A stretch of 64,000 nucleotides of DNA. Source: an uncultured Eudoraea sp. GTDB taxonomy: Bacteria; Bacteroidota; Bacteroidia; Flavobacteriales; Flavobacteriaceae. Location: NCBI RefSeq assembly GCF_947490415.1, contig NZ_CANLGX010000002.1, positions 558,001-622,000 of the forward strand, given 5' to 3'. Of the stretch, positions 9,262 through 18,777 are shown piece after piece. The first letter of the stretch is position 1. Each line of letters begins with the position of its first letter. Position numbers and translations under genes: made by a program. The notes under the pieces were generated by a model. That model searched no databases. It had not been told where the DNA came from and was given only the letters and a program-made list of their open reading frames with translations.

Positions 9262-10281
9262 ATGCATACAATTTTCATAACCGGGGGTACAGGTTGCATT
9301 GGTTCCGTAACTATTTATAAACTGTTACAATCGGAGGAAGTTGGGAAAATTGTGGTTGCAGCCCGAACTGGCAATCTGGAGACTTTGAAATTATGGCTGG
9401 GTGATGAACTCGATGCCCGTTTGGAGTTTGTTACCCTGGATGTAGCCGATTACAAAGCAATATCTGAAATACTAACTAAGGTTAACCCAACACATATTAT
9501 ACATTTGGGTGCTTATCAGAGCCCGGACTGTTCCAAAGCTCATATTCGTGGAATGGAAATAAATACAGGAGGCACCATGGCCCTTTTTGACGCCGCAGAA
9601 AAGTTGCCTAACCTCAAAAAATTTGTATTTGCAAGTTCCGCTGCCGTTTACGGGATGAGAGCCAAGTATCCGGAAGCCACTATTAATGAAGAAGCACCAT
9701 TGGCACCGCCAAATCATTACGGGATCTGGAAACTGGCCGGGGAACATCTGGCTCGTTTGTTTTATGACAATACACAGGTGCCCACCGTATGCCTGAGAAT
9801 TAATACAACCTATGGTAAAGGACGGGATAAAGGAAAAACTTCGGCACCTACAAATGCATTAAAGGCTATTGCCATGGGATCAGTTACGGGGGAATTAGTG
9901 CCTTTTAAAATGCCTTATGACGGAAGGGAAAATTACCATTTTGTAGAAGATGTTGGAGCCCATTTTTCAGAAAGTACCTTACAGGATTTTGACGGTTTCG
10001 GGGCATTCAATATAAAAGGAAAAACTATTGAGGTTGAAGAGTTTTTAGACATTGTTACGGAACAGGCAAATAATATGGGAATAGGGCAGTATGCCGAACT
10101 TTCCGTGGCTGATGGAGCAACGCCTAATTTGTTTGTTTCCGATTTGAGTCATGAGAAAATTGAAAAGACATTTAATAATTTGCCTTTGACCTCAATTGCC
10201 AAAGGGGTTCGGATTTCTCTTGAGGAATTCCAGAAGATGGCGCGTAAAGGAGTTTTGAAATATTCAGTAGAAAGCACATGA
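9262..10281 (+). CDS. NAD-dependent epimerase/dehydratase (extended SDR)
   Basis: 339 residues. It opens with the Rossmann motif FITGGTGCIGS and has the active-site YGIWK (YxxxK, about residue 153-157) preceded by FASSAAVYG with the catalytic Ser. It acts on a nucleotide sugar or a free sugar or sugar acid; related enzymes include uronate dehydrogenases and UDP-sugar epimerases. Its stop overlaps the next start by 4 bases (ATGA), so the two are translationally coupled. Confidence 0.88.
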   Translation: MHTIFITGGTGCIGSVTIYKLLQSEEVGKIVVAARTGNLETLKLWLGDELDARLEFVTLDVADYKAISEILTKVNPTHIIHLGAYQSPDCSKAHIRGMEINTGGTMALFDAAEKLPNLKKFVFASSAAVYGMRAKYPEATINEEAPLAPPNHYGIWKLAGEHLARLFYDNTQVPTVCLRINTTYGKGRDKGKTSAPTNALKAIAMGSVTGELVPFKMPYDGRENYHFVEDVGAHFSESTLQDFDGFGAFNIKGKTIEVEEFLDIVTEQANNMGIGQYAELSVADGATPNLFVSDLSHEKIEKTFNNLPLTSIAKGVRISLEEFQKMARKGVLKYSVEST

Positions 10282-11246
10282 ACACAATAAGAATTGGATT
10301 AATTGGAGCAGGAGATATTGCCGATCTGCATGCTGAGGCCATAAACGGCCTTCAGGGGGCGGAGTTAGCCGGACTATGGAACAGAACTTCGAAAAAAGGC
10401 AAAATGAAGGCTGCACAATACGGATGCATGGCCTATGAAAGTGTTGATGAATTGCTCAATGACCCTAAAATAGATGCGGTTTTTATCCTTACCAACATGG
10501 AAACGCATTGTGAATATACCGTAAAGGCAGCCATGGCAGGGAAACATGTATTGGTTGAAAAACCGGCCGCATCAAGTATAGCGGAGTTGGAAAAAATGCA
10601 AAAAGCTGTACTGGAGGCTGGGGTAAAATGTATGCCGGTACATAATTACATATATGAATCGGGGATCTTAAGAACCAAATCCATGATTGAGAATGGCAGC
10701 CTTGGAGATATCACCCAATTTTATATGATGTATAATATTCACCATTCAGATGATATCAGGGCACGTTATCCGGGGGTAATCAGGCAGATATTAACACATC
10801 ATTGTTATACCATGTTATATCTGGCAGGAAAACCCAAAACCATATCTTGTATGAAGCATACCGTAGACAGCACAATTGCCCCGCAGGAAAATGTGGCCAT
10901 GGCGAATATTCAAATGGAGAATGGCACACTAAGCCATTTATCGGCAAGTTTTGCAAATGACGACCATGCCGGGGATCCTTGGACATGCATAATCAAGGTA
11001 ATTGGAACAAAAGGAAGCACCAGATACAGCTATCGCGATTGGGTTATTAATGAACGAAAAGGGGCGCATTCTCAGACGTATTACAGCTATCCTGAATCCA
11101 TTAAAAATACAGCTACACATTTTATAAATAAGGTATTGCGATTCGGAGAGGAACCTCTTTCAACATTGGAAGATGCCATTAGTTGTCAGCGAATTATAGA
11201 AGCTTGTGAGCGCTCTGAAAAAGAAGGGATTCATGTAAAGTATTAA
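10278..11246 (+). CDS. Gfo/Idh/MocA family oxidoreductase, second copy
   Basis: 322 residues. The N-terminus has GLIGAGDIADLHAEAI, and the family Lys is in VEKPAAS (about residue 94). At the usual GxxxDxxxH position the sequence reads RQILTHHCYTMLYL, so the His is kept but the Asp is not obvious. This suggests an altered active site or different chemistry from the copy at 6917. It is coupled to the preceding epimerase gene by an ATGA overlap. Confidence 0.88.
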   Translation: MNTIRIGLIGAGDIADLHAEAINGLQGAELAGLWNRTSKKGKMKAAQYGCMAYESVDELLNDPKIDAVFILTNMETHCEYTVKAAMAGKHVLVEKPAASSIAELEKMQKAVLEAGVKCMPVHNYIYESGILRTKSMIENGSLGDITQFYMMYNIHHSDDIRARYPGVIRQILTHHCYTMLYLAGKPKTISCMKHTVDSTIAPQENVAMANIQMENGTLSHLSASFANDDHAGDPWTCIIKVIGTKGSTRYSYRDWVINERKGAHSQTYYSYPESIKNTATHFINKVLRFGEEPLSTLEDAISCQRIIEACERSEKEGIHVKY

Positions 11247-11281
11247 TAAAAGAACATTTGAATTTTTGATATGAAGTTATT

Positions 11282-14200
11282 ATGAGTACTAAGAAATTAA
11301 TTGATATAAGAAGAATATACTTAATGCTCATCATAGCACTTATTATCACATCCTGTAGTGAAAAAGGCAATTTCCTGGCACTGAATAAGGGGAATCATAT
11401 TGTCCTTATCGGTAATAATCTGGGTTCCCGGATGTTGAATTTTGGTCACTTTGAAACAGAGATGCAGTTGCGCTACCCGGATAGTTTACTATTCATTCGC
11501 AATATGTGTGATGGAGGTAACACTCCCGGATTCAGGCCCCACTCGGCACGAAATTCACCCTGGGCATTTCCTGGAGCTGAAAAATTTCAGACAGAATATG
11601 CCCAGAAATCAGGAAGTATCGGGCATTATGAAACACCCGATGAATGGTTAAGCAGGCTTAATGCAGATATTATCATAGCATTTTTTGGATATAACGAATC
11701 CTTTCAGGGTAAGGAAGGTTTGGAGAATTACAAAGCCGAGTTACATGCTTTTATTCAGCATACCAAGGCACAAAAATACAATGGTACGAAACCGCCTCAG
11801 CTGGCACTGGTTTCCCCCATCGCATTTGCAAACTTATCTACCAAAAAAGACTTGCCGGACGGTGTTAACGAGAATCAAAATTTGTCGCTATATACCGAAG
11901 CTATGAGGGAAATAGCCAAAGCAGATAGTATTCTATTTGTAGATGCATTTAACCCAAGTTCGGAATGGTTCAGCAAGGAGGCTGAGAAACTTACTTCAGA
12001 CGGATTTCAATTAAATGATTTGGGCTATCAAAAGTTTGGAAAGTTACTGGCTGACCAAATATTTGGGAAAAACAAAAGCAAGGCTGAGGAGAATCGGAAT
12101 TTGGTACATGAAGCTGTAATGGATAAAAACTGGTACTGGCACAACGATTATAAAATGCCCAATGGTGTGCATGCCTTTGGCAGGCGTTATGATCCTTTTG
12201 GACCCGCTAACTACCCCTTTGAAATAGAAAAAATACGTGAAATGACAGCCATTCGCGATTCCGCAATTTGGGCTGCAGCAAAGGGTAAAAAGACAGATGT
12301 AGCAGCGGCCGACGCCAAAACTAAAAAACTTCCGCCTGTAGAAACTAATTATGACCCAGGTCAGGGAGATGTTGAGGCAGGTTATTTGTATGGAAAAGAT
12401 GCGTTAGACAAGATCAAAGTAGCTAAGGGTTATAAATTGGAATTATTTGCTTCTGAAAAAGAATTTGGCGACCTCGCTAACCCTGTACAGCTATCCTTTG
12501 ATAACCGGGGAAGACTTTGGGTGGGAGTAATGCCCAGCTATCCGCATTACAGACCTGGTGACAGTAAACCTAATGATAAGCTATTAATTTTAGAAGATAC
12601 AGATAATGATGGCAAAGCCGATAAGCAAACTACCTTTGCGGATGGACTGCACCTGACAATTGGTTTTGAATTTGCCCCCGAAGGAGTTTACATATCCCAG
12701 GGCACCAACCTGGTGTTGTTAAAAGATACGGATGGCGACGACAAGGCAGATGTGAAAGAAATTATTTTAAGCGGATTTGATGACCATGATACGCACCATA
12801 CAACCAGTGCGTTCACAGCAGATCCATCAGGAGCTATCTATATGGGAGAAGGTGTATTCTTGCATACTAATGTAGAAACCGCGTATGGTCCGGTTCGGGC
12901 TACCAATGGTGGGTTTTATCGCTACAGTCCACAAAGGCACCACCTGGAACGGACTGCACAATTGCCAATTCCTAACCCCTGGGGTATTGCTTTTGATGAA
13001 TGGGGACAAAATTTCTTTGCGCATACTTCCGGCCCGGATGTTACCTGGATGATGCCCGGAACTATTAGACCAAGATATGGTCAGGCTTCCCCATTACCTG
13101 CAAACCTGATTCAGGAGGAACACCGGGTTCGGCCTACTTCGGGATTGGAATTTATTTCGAGCAGGCATTTTCCTGATGAGGTTCAGGGTGATTTGATTAT
13201 CAATAACACTATCGGATTCCTGGGTACCAAACAGCACACCATGAAAGACGATCCTGAATCAGCCGGATATATCAGCAAACATAGGCTGGATTTGGTAACA
13301 TCGGACGATACTAATTTCCGGCCGGTGGATATGGAGTTTGCCCCTGATGGGTCATTGTATTTAATAGATTGGCACAACGTATTGGTTGGGCATATGCAGC
13401 ACAATGCCCGTGATCCATTACGTGATCATGTTCATGGCAGAATATATAGGATAACTTATCCATCCAGGCCCCTGGTAGCGCCGGCAAAGGTTTTTGATGC
13501 AAGAATTGATGAACTGCTGGATAATTTGAAACTTCCCGAATACCGTTCAAGATATCGCACAAAAAGAGAGTTACGTTCAAGGGATAAATCTGAGGTGATA
13601 AATAAGTTGCGGGAATGGGTCAATAAATTGGATAGGAATGATGAAAGATATGAACACCATGTATTGGAAGCCTTATGGGTAAGTTGGGGGTTAAACCAAA
13701 TTGATGATGCTCTTTTAAGGCAACTTTTAAACGCAGAGGATTACAGAGCGAGGGCTGCTGCAGTGAGGGTTTTGAGGTATTCCGGCCATCAAATACCTGA
13801 CCAGGCGGAACTTTTAATGACTGCGGCTGTTGATGATAATCCACGTGTACGACTGGAGGCCTTTGTGGCGGCTTCATGGTTAGAAAAGGAATCCGGACTG
13901 GCTGTACTTGAAGCTGCGGGCCAAAAACCTCTGGATGATTGGATGAAGCTTCCCCATGAGGCCGCGATGGCACATTTAAATGGCCATAATATGGGACAGG
14001 ACCCGGAAACAAAAGGTATAAAAACAGATCTTGAAGGAAAAGAGCGCGAACTGTTTGTTAAAGGGGAAGAGATCTACAAAAGGGAAGGATTTTGCATTAC
14101 CTGCCATCAACCGGATGGAAGAGGTTTAAGTGCGTCTCAATTTCCACCATTGGCCGGGGTTGAATGGGTTACCGGAAGTGAGGAGCGTCTTATTAAATTA

Positions 14201-14452
14201 ACACTCAAAGGAATTATGGGCCCGATTGATGTAAAAGGGAAAACATATCCCGGGCAGGTTCCTATGACTCCATTTGGTGGTATGCTAAACGATGAAGAGA
14301 TAGCCTCGGTACTTACATTTGTTAGAAATGCTTTCGGTAATAAGGCACCTGCCATTTCAGCTGAAAAAGTGAAGGCAGTAAGAGATGATATTAAAGATAA
14401 AGAAGGCTTTTACTCTGCGGAAGAGCTTTTAAAGGAACATCCAATGAATTAA
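11282..14452 (+). CDS. Lipoprotein with SGNH-like domain, dehydrogenase-type propeller, HEAT region and cytochrome c
   Basis: 1056 residues. A lipobox ITSC (Cys25) anchors the protein outside the inner membrane. Residues about 35-270 look like an SGNH hydrolase domain but lack the nucleophile Ser (GNNLGS in place of GDS) and the block V His. Residues about 375-740 match the 'membrane-bound dehydrogenase' propeller of heme-binding proteins first described in PVC bacteria. About 750-880 is HEAT-like, and a class I cytochrome c with CITCH and a likely Met ligand (VPMTPFGG) follows. It probably passes electrons from sugar oxidation to the respiratory chain (inference). It ends the operon, and its stop overlaps the convergent mutarotase stop. 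Confidence 0.85.
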   Translation: MSTKKLIDIRRIYLMLIIALIITSCSEKGNFLALNKGNHIVLIGNNLGSRMLNFGHFETEMQLRYPDSLLFIRNMCDGGNTPGFRPHSARNSPWAFPGAEKFQTEYAQKSGSIGHYETPDEWLSRLNADIIIAFFGYNESFQGKEGLENYKAELHAFIQHTKAQKYNGTKPPQLALVSPIAFANLSTKKDLPDGVNENQNLSLYTEAMREIAKADSILFVDAFNPSSEWFSKEAEKLTSDGFQLNDLGYQKFGKLLADQIFGKNKSKAEENRNLVHEAVMDKNWYWHNDYKMPNGVHAFGRRYDPFGPANYPFEIEKIREMTAIRDSAIWAAAKGKKTDVAAADAKTKKLPPVETNYDPGQGDVEAGYLYGKDALDKIKVAKGYKLELFASEKEFGDLANPVQLSFDNRGRLWVGVMPSYPHYRPGDSKPNDKLLILEDTDNDGKADKQTTFADGLHLTIGFEFAPEGVYISQGTNLVLLKDTDGDDKADVKEIILSGFDDHDTHHTTSAFTADPSGAIYMGEGVFLHTNVETAYGPVRATNGGFYRYSPQRHHLERTAQLPIPNPWGIAFDEWGQNFFAHTSGPDVTWMMPGTIRPRYGQASPLPANLIQEEHRVRPTSGLEFISSRHFPDEVQGDLIINNTIGFLGTKQHTMKDDPESAGYISKHRLDLVTSDDTNFRPVDMEFAPDGSLYLIDWHNVLVGHMQHNARDPLRDHVHGRIYRITYPSRPLVAPAKVFDARIDELLDNLKLPEYRSRYRTKRELRSRDKSEVINKLREWVNKLDRNDERYEHHVLEALWVSWGLNQIDDALLRQLLNAEDYRARAAAVRVLRYSGHQIPDQAELLMTAAVDDNPRVRLEAFVAASWLEKESGLAVLEAAGQKPLDDWMKLPHEAAMAHLNGHNMGQDPETKGIKTDLEGKERELFVKGEEIYKREGFCITCHQPDGRGLSASQFPPLAGVEWVTGSEERLIKLTLKGIMGPIDVKGKTYPGQVPMTPFGGMLNDEEIASVLTFVRNAFGNKAPAISAEKVKAVRDDIKDKEGFYSAEELLKEHPMN

Positions 14453-14790
14453 ATAGGGGGTCCAAATTCAAAGATTTTATTCATTGGCAACCACTTTTCA
14501 CCAGGTTTAGCGAAGGGTAGAGCCTGTTGATAATTCCACATTAAAACCTCCCAATCCTGTACTCTGTCGTTATCGGCATCCATCTTGGCCTTTTTGTCGA
14601 ATGAAAAATGATCCTCTACTTCAATAATCATAAATAAACGGTTTCCAACACGATAGATTTCCATGTGGTTAATGCCGGAATTTGAAAGACTTTCCAAAAC
14701 CTCGGGCCATACATTATTATGATACTCCTCATACTTGGCAATCAGTGCATCGTCATCTTTAAGATCCAATGCCAGACAATGTTTTTTCAT
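14449..14790 (-). CDS. rhaM: L-rhamnose mutarotase family protein
   Basis: 113 residues, the usual length. The family pattern is clear: YEEYHNNVWPEVLESL with the catalytic-type His at about residue 23, GINHMEIYRVGNRLFMIIE, and a C-terminal KPGEKWLPMNKIFEF. It interconverts alpha and beta anomers of L-rhamnose or a related 6-deoxy sugar. No rhamnose isomerase, kinase or aldolase is in the window, so it may serve the oxidative route encoded around it. It lies 29 bases downstream of the 14820-17363 gene and shares a TTAA stop overlap with the opposing gene. Confidence 0.9.
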   Translation of the reverse strand: MKKHCLALDLKDDDALIAKYEEYHNNVWPEVLESLSNSGINHMEIYRVGNRLFMIIEVEDHFSFDKKAKMDADNDRVQDWEVLMWNYQQALPFAKPGEKWLPMNKIFEFGPPI

Positions 14791-14819
14791 ATCTTAATTT
14801 TGATTAATTCCTTTCAAAT

Positions 14820-17363
14820 TCAGAGCTCTGAATCAAATACCAGTGTATCTAATTCAGTTGCCTGCCAAGGCGTAATTTTCCCTTGTGTACGAAATCTTAT
14901 TCTGCCAACAGTACCATTGGAGATAGCCTCCGAAGAATTCCCCCAGCTATTTCTTATATAGGTAGAAATGGCTGCAATGTCTTCATTCTGCAGTGTTGAA
15001 AATGAAGGCATATTAGGTAATATATCCGGAATCCCATATTCCTTGCCATTAACTACAACGGGCCCTTCCATACCATGCAATAAAATCATAGCAAGTTTTT
15101 CTTTATCACCGGTAACCCATTCAGAACTTTTTAATGGTGGCGCAAATCTGGCCATACCCTCTCCCTGAGTACCATGGCAATTGGCGCAAAGGTTTAAAAA
15201 TTTTTGTCTTCCGGTAGCCATAACCAACGGATCAACTTCAATCGAATTCTGTTTGCTATCAGGTACTTCAATTGGTTTACCTGGCCAGACGAATAATTTT
15301 TCTAAGTTGGCCAACATATTTTCATCTGTCTTTTCAAAGGATTTTAGGTTTTGGAAAACAGGAGGTGCATGTGTAAGTTCAATTTTGGCATTGTCTTGCG
15401 AGGCTGAACTGTTGAGGATTCCATTTATAATTGCATTGGTCACCCATTGTGTTTTTTGGGTTTGAGGGGAATTCAATTTATTCAAAATAGGTAGAATTTC
15501 TTCTTCCGCTCCCTTTGTTGCAACTGCTGCAACCAGCATTTCAATAAATATTTCGCGATTCTGATCATAGGTATACCATTCCTCGTCCGACATCAGGTTG
15601 TTGAAAAATGCAGCTTCCCTATTTTCCATACTACTCATAACAACATCACGCGCTACAGGATTCTGATTGTATTCATTAAGGAATTTCTTTGCAATACTAA
15701 AGGCATATTCCGGTTCCAATAAATCAGTTGTCAATACCATTTGCATCTGAAAAATGGGGTCTGCATGATCATAAGCATCTGAAATAAATTGTTGTATTTC
15801 TTCAAGAACCTGTGGTTGTTTATCTAATATCCCAACAGAAAGGCGCAAGGCGGCCTGGGCTACTTTTGGATCTGCAGCATGCAGGGCAGAGAGATAAGGC
15901 TTGGAATCTGTATTTCCTAATCCCTCAAGGGTCCATAAGGCATGAAGTTGTCCTAAGGGGTTTTCTGAAGCAAGCATGTTTTCTAATTCAGGAACAATTG
16001 TCAGGTCACTACTTTCCACCAGTAGGCGTTGGGCCATATCCCTGGTCCAACCATTCGGATGCTTTAATAATTTAACTAATTCTACTGGTTCTAATTTGGA
16101 AAGATCCTCTGCTTTTTCTGTTGTATTTTTCTTTGAAGTAATGCGCCATATGCGACCCATATTAATAGGTTTGTCGAGTTTCCGATTTAAGGTCACTTCC
16201 CGCAGATAGTCTGTCATATAAGGTCCATGCTGAATTATACCTTTGTACATATCTACCACATAGAGTGCTCCATCTGGTCCTGAAGCCAGAGAAATGGGTC
16301 GAAATCGCTCATCTGTTGAAGCAAGAAATTCACGATTCTCATAAACCCCTGAAGCGCTTAACATAAATCCATCTTCAAGTACTGAATTTCTTTTGATCAG
16401 GTTACCGGTAGGTTCACAAACAAAGGCATTTCCCATATATGAATCAGGAAGGACATCCCCACGGTAGATTAAAGGGCCACAAGCTGATGCGAATTCCAGT
16501 AATTTTCCCTCTTCATCCAGGGTTCCAGGAACATAACCGCGGTTAACAGCCGTATTACTTCTTATAGGATAAATTTTGCGATCGAGTGTCAATCCATGAT
16601 CTATACCACTGCTGCTTTTATGATGTTTATTTCTTTGGAGCGCATTTGGCGGGACAAGATCTGCATGTAATTGTGACCAGTTATAGTTGTAAAACAATCG
16701 GCCCGCATTATCATGACAAATGCCCCATTGCCCCCTGAATTCGGTTTCTTCTTTAATCCATTTAGAATTTATTTTCCGGTAACGGCTTTTAGATTTGGCA
16801 TTGTAATACCAATTGTCCATTCCTCTCCAAAGCGCATTGGCAGAATGTTCCGGCATTCCTTGGCCGCCGTAGGTAGGATCAATCAATGTTTTTGTATCTG
16901 CTTTAAAATCCCCATCCGTGTCTTCTGCAAACCAAAGAGGAATATTTTCGGCAACGAGGACTCCGCCATTGACCACCGCAATGGCTCGTGGAAGTACAAG
17001 GCTATCCAAAAATATGATGCTCTTGTCCATTTGCCCGTCCCCATCATTATCAAATAATACGCTAACTCTTCCTACAGGATCTTTTTCCCCGGTTCCATCA
17101 ATATCGCGCATAAAACCGATCATTTCTACAACCCACAACCTGCCAGCCTCGTCAAAAGAAATTGCCACAGGGTCTTGCACAAGAGGCTCAGCAGCTACCA
17201 GTTGAATTTCAAGATCCGGGTCTGCCAGTTCAAAAGACTCAAGGGCCTGTGAAGGTGATAAAGGAGGGGAAGGCTCTTTTTTACAAGCCTGAAGAAATAT
17301 CAGTACCGCAAGGAAGATAAATAGCGGGCGTATACGAAAGATTAATTCATTTTCTCTAGACAT
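14820..17363 (-). CDS. Propeller-HEAT-cytochrome c lipoprotein (PVC-type heme-binding dehydrogenase family)
   Basis: 847 residues. It starts with a lipoprotein signal (LIFLQAC, Cys27). The propeller domain has the family's repeated 'FDEAGRLWVVEM' and 'DNDGDGQMD' segments and a 'GPDGALYVVDMYKG' repeat. HEAT-like helices span about 410-640. A cytochrome c domain (CANCHGTQGEG, about residue 710-800) has a possible axial Met in ILPNMPSF. It belongs to the same family as the protein at 11282 but without the SGNH part. Likely role: extracytoplasmic oxidation of a sugar or polyol with electron transfer through heme c (inference). Confidence 0.86.
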   Translation of the reverse strand: MSRENELIFRIRPLFIFLAVLIFLQACKKEPSPPLSPSQALESFELADPDLEIQLVAAEPLVQDPVAISFDEAGRLWVVEMIGFMRDIDGTGEKDPVGRVSVLFDNDGDGQMDKSIIFLDSLVLPRAIAVVNGGVLVAENIPLWFAEDTDGDFKADTKTLIDPTYGGQGMPEHSANALWRGMDNWYYNAKSKSRYRKINSKWIKEETEFRGQWGICHDNAGRLFYNYNWSQLHADLVPPNALQRNKHHKSSSGIDHGLTLDRKIYPIRSNTAVNRGYVPGTLDEEGKLLEFASACGPLIYRGDVLPDSYMGNAFVCEPTGNLIKRNSVLEDGFMLSASGVYENREFLASTDERFRPISLASGPDGALYVVDMYKGIIQHGPYMTDYLREVTLNRKLDKPINMGRIWRITSKKNTTEKAEDLSKLEPVELVKLLKHPNGWTRDMAQRLLVESSDLTIVPELENMLASENPLGQLHALWTLEGLGNTDSKPYLSALHAADPKVAQAALRLSVGILDKQPQVLEEIQQFISDAYDHADPIFQMQMVLTTDLLEPEYAFSIAKKFLNEYNQNPVARDVVMSSMENREAAFFNNLMSDEEWYTYDQNREIFIEMLVAAVATKGAEEEILPILNKLNSPQTQKTQWVTNAIINGILNSSASQDNAKIELTHAPPVFQNLKSFEKTDENMLANLEKLFVWPGKPIEVPDSKQNSIEVDPLVMATGRQKFLNLCANCHGTQGEGMARFAPPLKSSEWVTGDKEKLAMILLHGMEGPVVVNGKEYGIPDILPNMPSFSTLQNEDIAAISTYIRNSWGNSSEAISNGTVGRIRFRTQGKITPWQATELDTLVFDSEL

Positions 17364-17427
17364 AGCCCTCTAAAATACGAATTTTATACTTTTATAAGTA
17401 CTGACAAACATTTGAGAAGCTCTTGAA

Positions 17428-18765
17428 TTATACAATAAATGTGGCTACATATACCAGTAAAGCTGCAAATGATCCAACGATCAATGTACCCAGAGTATAT
17501 ACTCTATAACCGGTTTTCACATCTATCCCTGAAAATTGTGTAAGAATCCAAAATCCGCTGTCGTTTGCATGTGAAACTACCATAGCACCTGCGCCTATAG
17601 CCGAAACAACCAAAGCCTTGTCTATCTCAGTTTCAAATCCCATAGAAAGCAATAATGGAGCAATGATTGACGCTGTGGTAATTAACGCAACTGTAGAGGA
17701 TCCTTGAGCGGTTTTAATCGCCGCACATAACATAAATGGTAACCAAATTCCGAGATTGGCTGTGGCGAGGGTATCTGCCAAAGTAGTGGCAATGCCGCTA
17801 TTCTGCAAGATCGTACCAAAAATTCCACCGGCACCAGTAATAAGAATTATGTTTGAGGCATCGGTAAGGGCATTCCCAACCCAACCTGTAGTAGATAAAA
17901 TAGTCTTATCCCACTTTCTGGGAAGCAGAAAAGCGAATAACATACCAATTATCAATGCAATAACGGGAGAACCAATAAAGGAAATTAATTTCATCCACGC
18001 GGTCTCTGCCTGGCCTTCAACTAAATTAAATTCGACAAGAGATTTCCCTACAATAAGTAAAATGGGAATTAATATGGGTAAGAACGACTTAAAAGCACTA
18101 GGGGCTTGTTTTATTTTTTCCTGAATTTCTTCTTCAGTAATATCCGGATTAGGATCTATATAGTTCCTGGCTCCCATTTTTTTGCAATAAATAACTGCGA
18201 CCACCAGCGAAAGAAGGCCAATAACTAAACCTACCAACATTACCAGACCCACATCTGCGCCAATTATTCCCGCAGCCGCAATAGGCCCCGGGGTAGGAGG
18301 TACCAATACATGCGTGATCATAAGCCCCAGAATTAAAGCCGTGGCGGTTCCAACAATCGATAAACCGGCCCTTTTTGAAAGACTTTTATTTAATGGGTTG
18401 AGAATAATGAATCCGCTATCCGCAAATACCGGGATAGAGACCACAAAACCAACTAATCCCATAGCCTCATGAACGCGGTTTTTACCAATAATTTTAAGGA
18501 TTATTTCAGCGAGTTTATAGGCACCTCCTGAATGCTCAAGAAAGGCGCCAATTATTACACCCAGAACAATGACCACGCCTATTTTACCCAGAGTAATCCC
18601 GAATCCGTCGTTGATAGATTGTACAATCATATTCAGATCCATACCTGAAAGCAGTCCAAAGAAAAGAGCGGCACCCAGTAGTGCTAAAAATGGATGGACA
18701 TTTAATTTTGCCGTGAGTAATACAATAATTACCACGCTTAAAAGGAGTAATAAAATAGTTGTCAT
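17428..18765 (-). CDS. GntP family permease (gluconate-type H+ symporter)
   Basis: 445 residues, almost all hydrophobic, with about twelve to fourteen helices. Family motifs are present: the N-terminal NVHPFLALLGAALFFGL, GAFLEHSGGA, VFADSGFIILNPL, LVPPTPGPIAAAG and the C-terminal SHANDSGFWI. GntP proteins import gluconate and related aldonates or hydroxy acids with protons. Its neighbour is a sugar-acid dehydratase 12 bases away on the same strand, which strongly suggests uptake of the dehydratase substrate. Confidence 0.93.
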   Translation of the reverse strand: MTTILLLLLSVVIIVLLTAKLNVHPFLALLGAALFFGLLSGMDLNMIVQSINDGFGITLGKIGVVIVLGVIIGAFLEHSGGAYKLAEIILKIIGKNRVHEAMGLVGFVVSIPVFADSGFIILNPLNKSLSKRAGLSIVGTATALILGLMITHVLVPPTPGPIAAAGIIGADVGLVMLVGLVIGLLSLVVAVIYCKKMGARNYIDPNPDITEEEIQEKIKQAPSAFKSFLPILIPILLIVGKSLVEFNLVEGQAETAWMKLISFIGSPVIALIIGMLFAFLLPRKWDKTILSTTGWVGNALTDASNIILITGAGGIFGTILQNSGIATTLADTLATANLGIWLPFMLCAAIKTAQGSSTVALITTASIIAPLLLSMGFETEIDKALVVSAIGAGAMVVSHANDSGFWILTQFSGIDVKTGYRVYTLGTLIVGSFAALLVYVATFIV

Positions 18766-18777
18766 AAAGTGATTGGT

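Noticed and set aside
13620-14012. 130-codon open frame on the minus strand
   Set aside because: It lies wholly inside the heme lipoprotein gene, has biased composition and no start context; a shadow frame.
11282-17363. Planctomycete or Verrucomicrobia origin because of PVC-type heme proteins
   Set aside because: The rest of the window, promoter style and families are Bacteroidetes-like, and this family is also found there.
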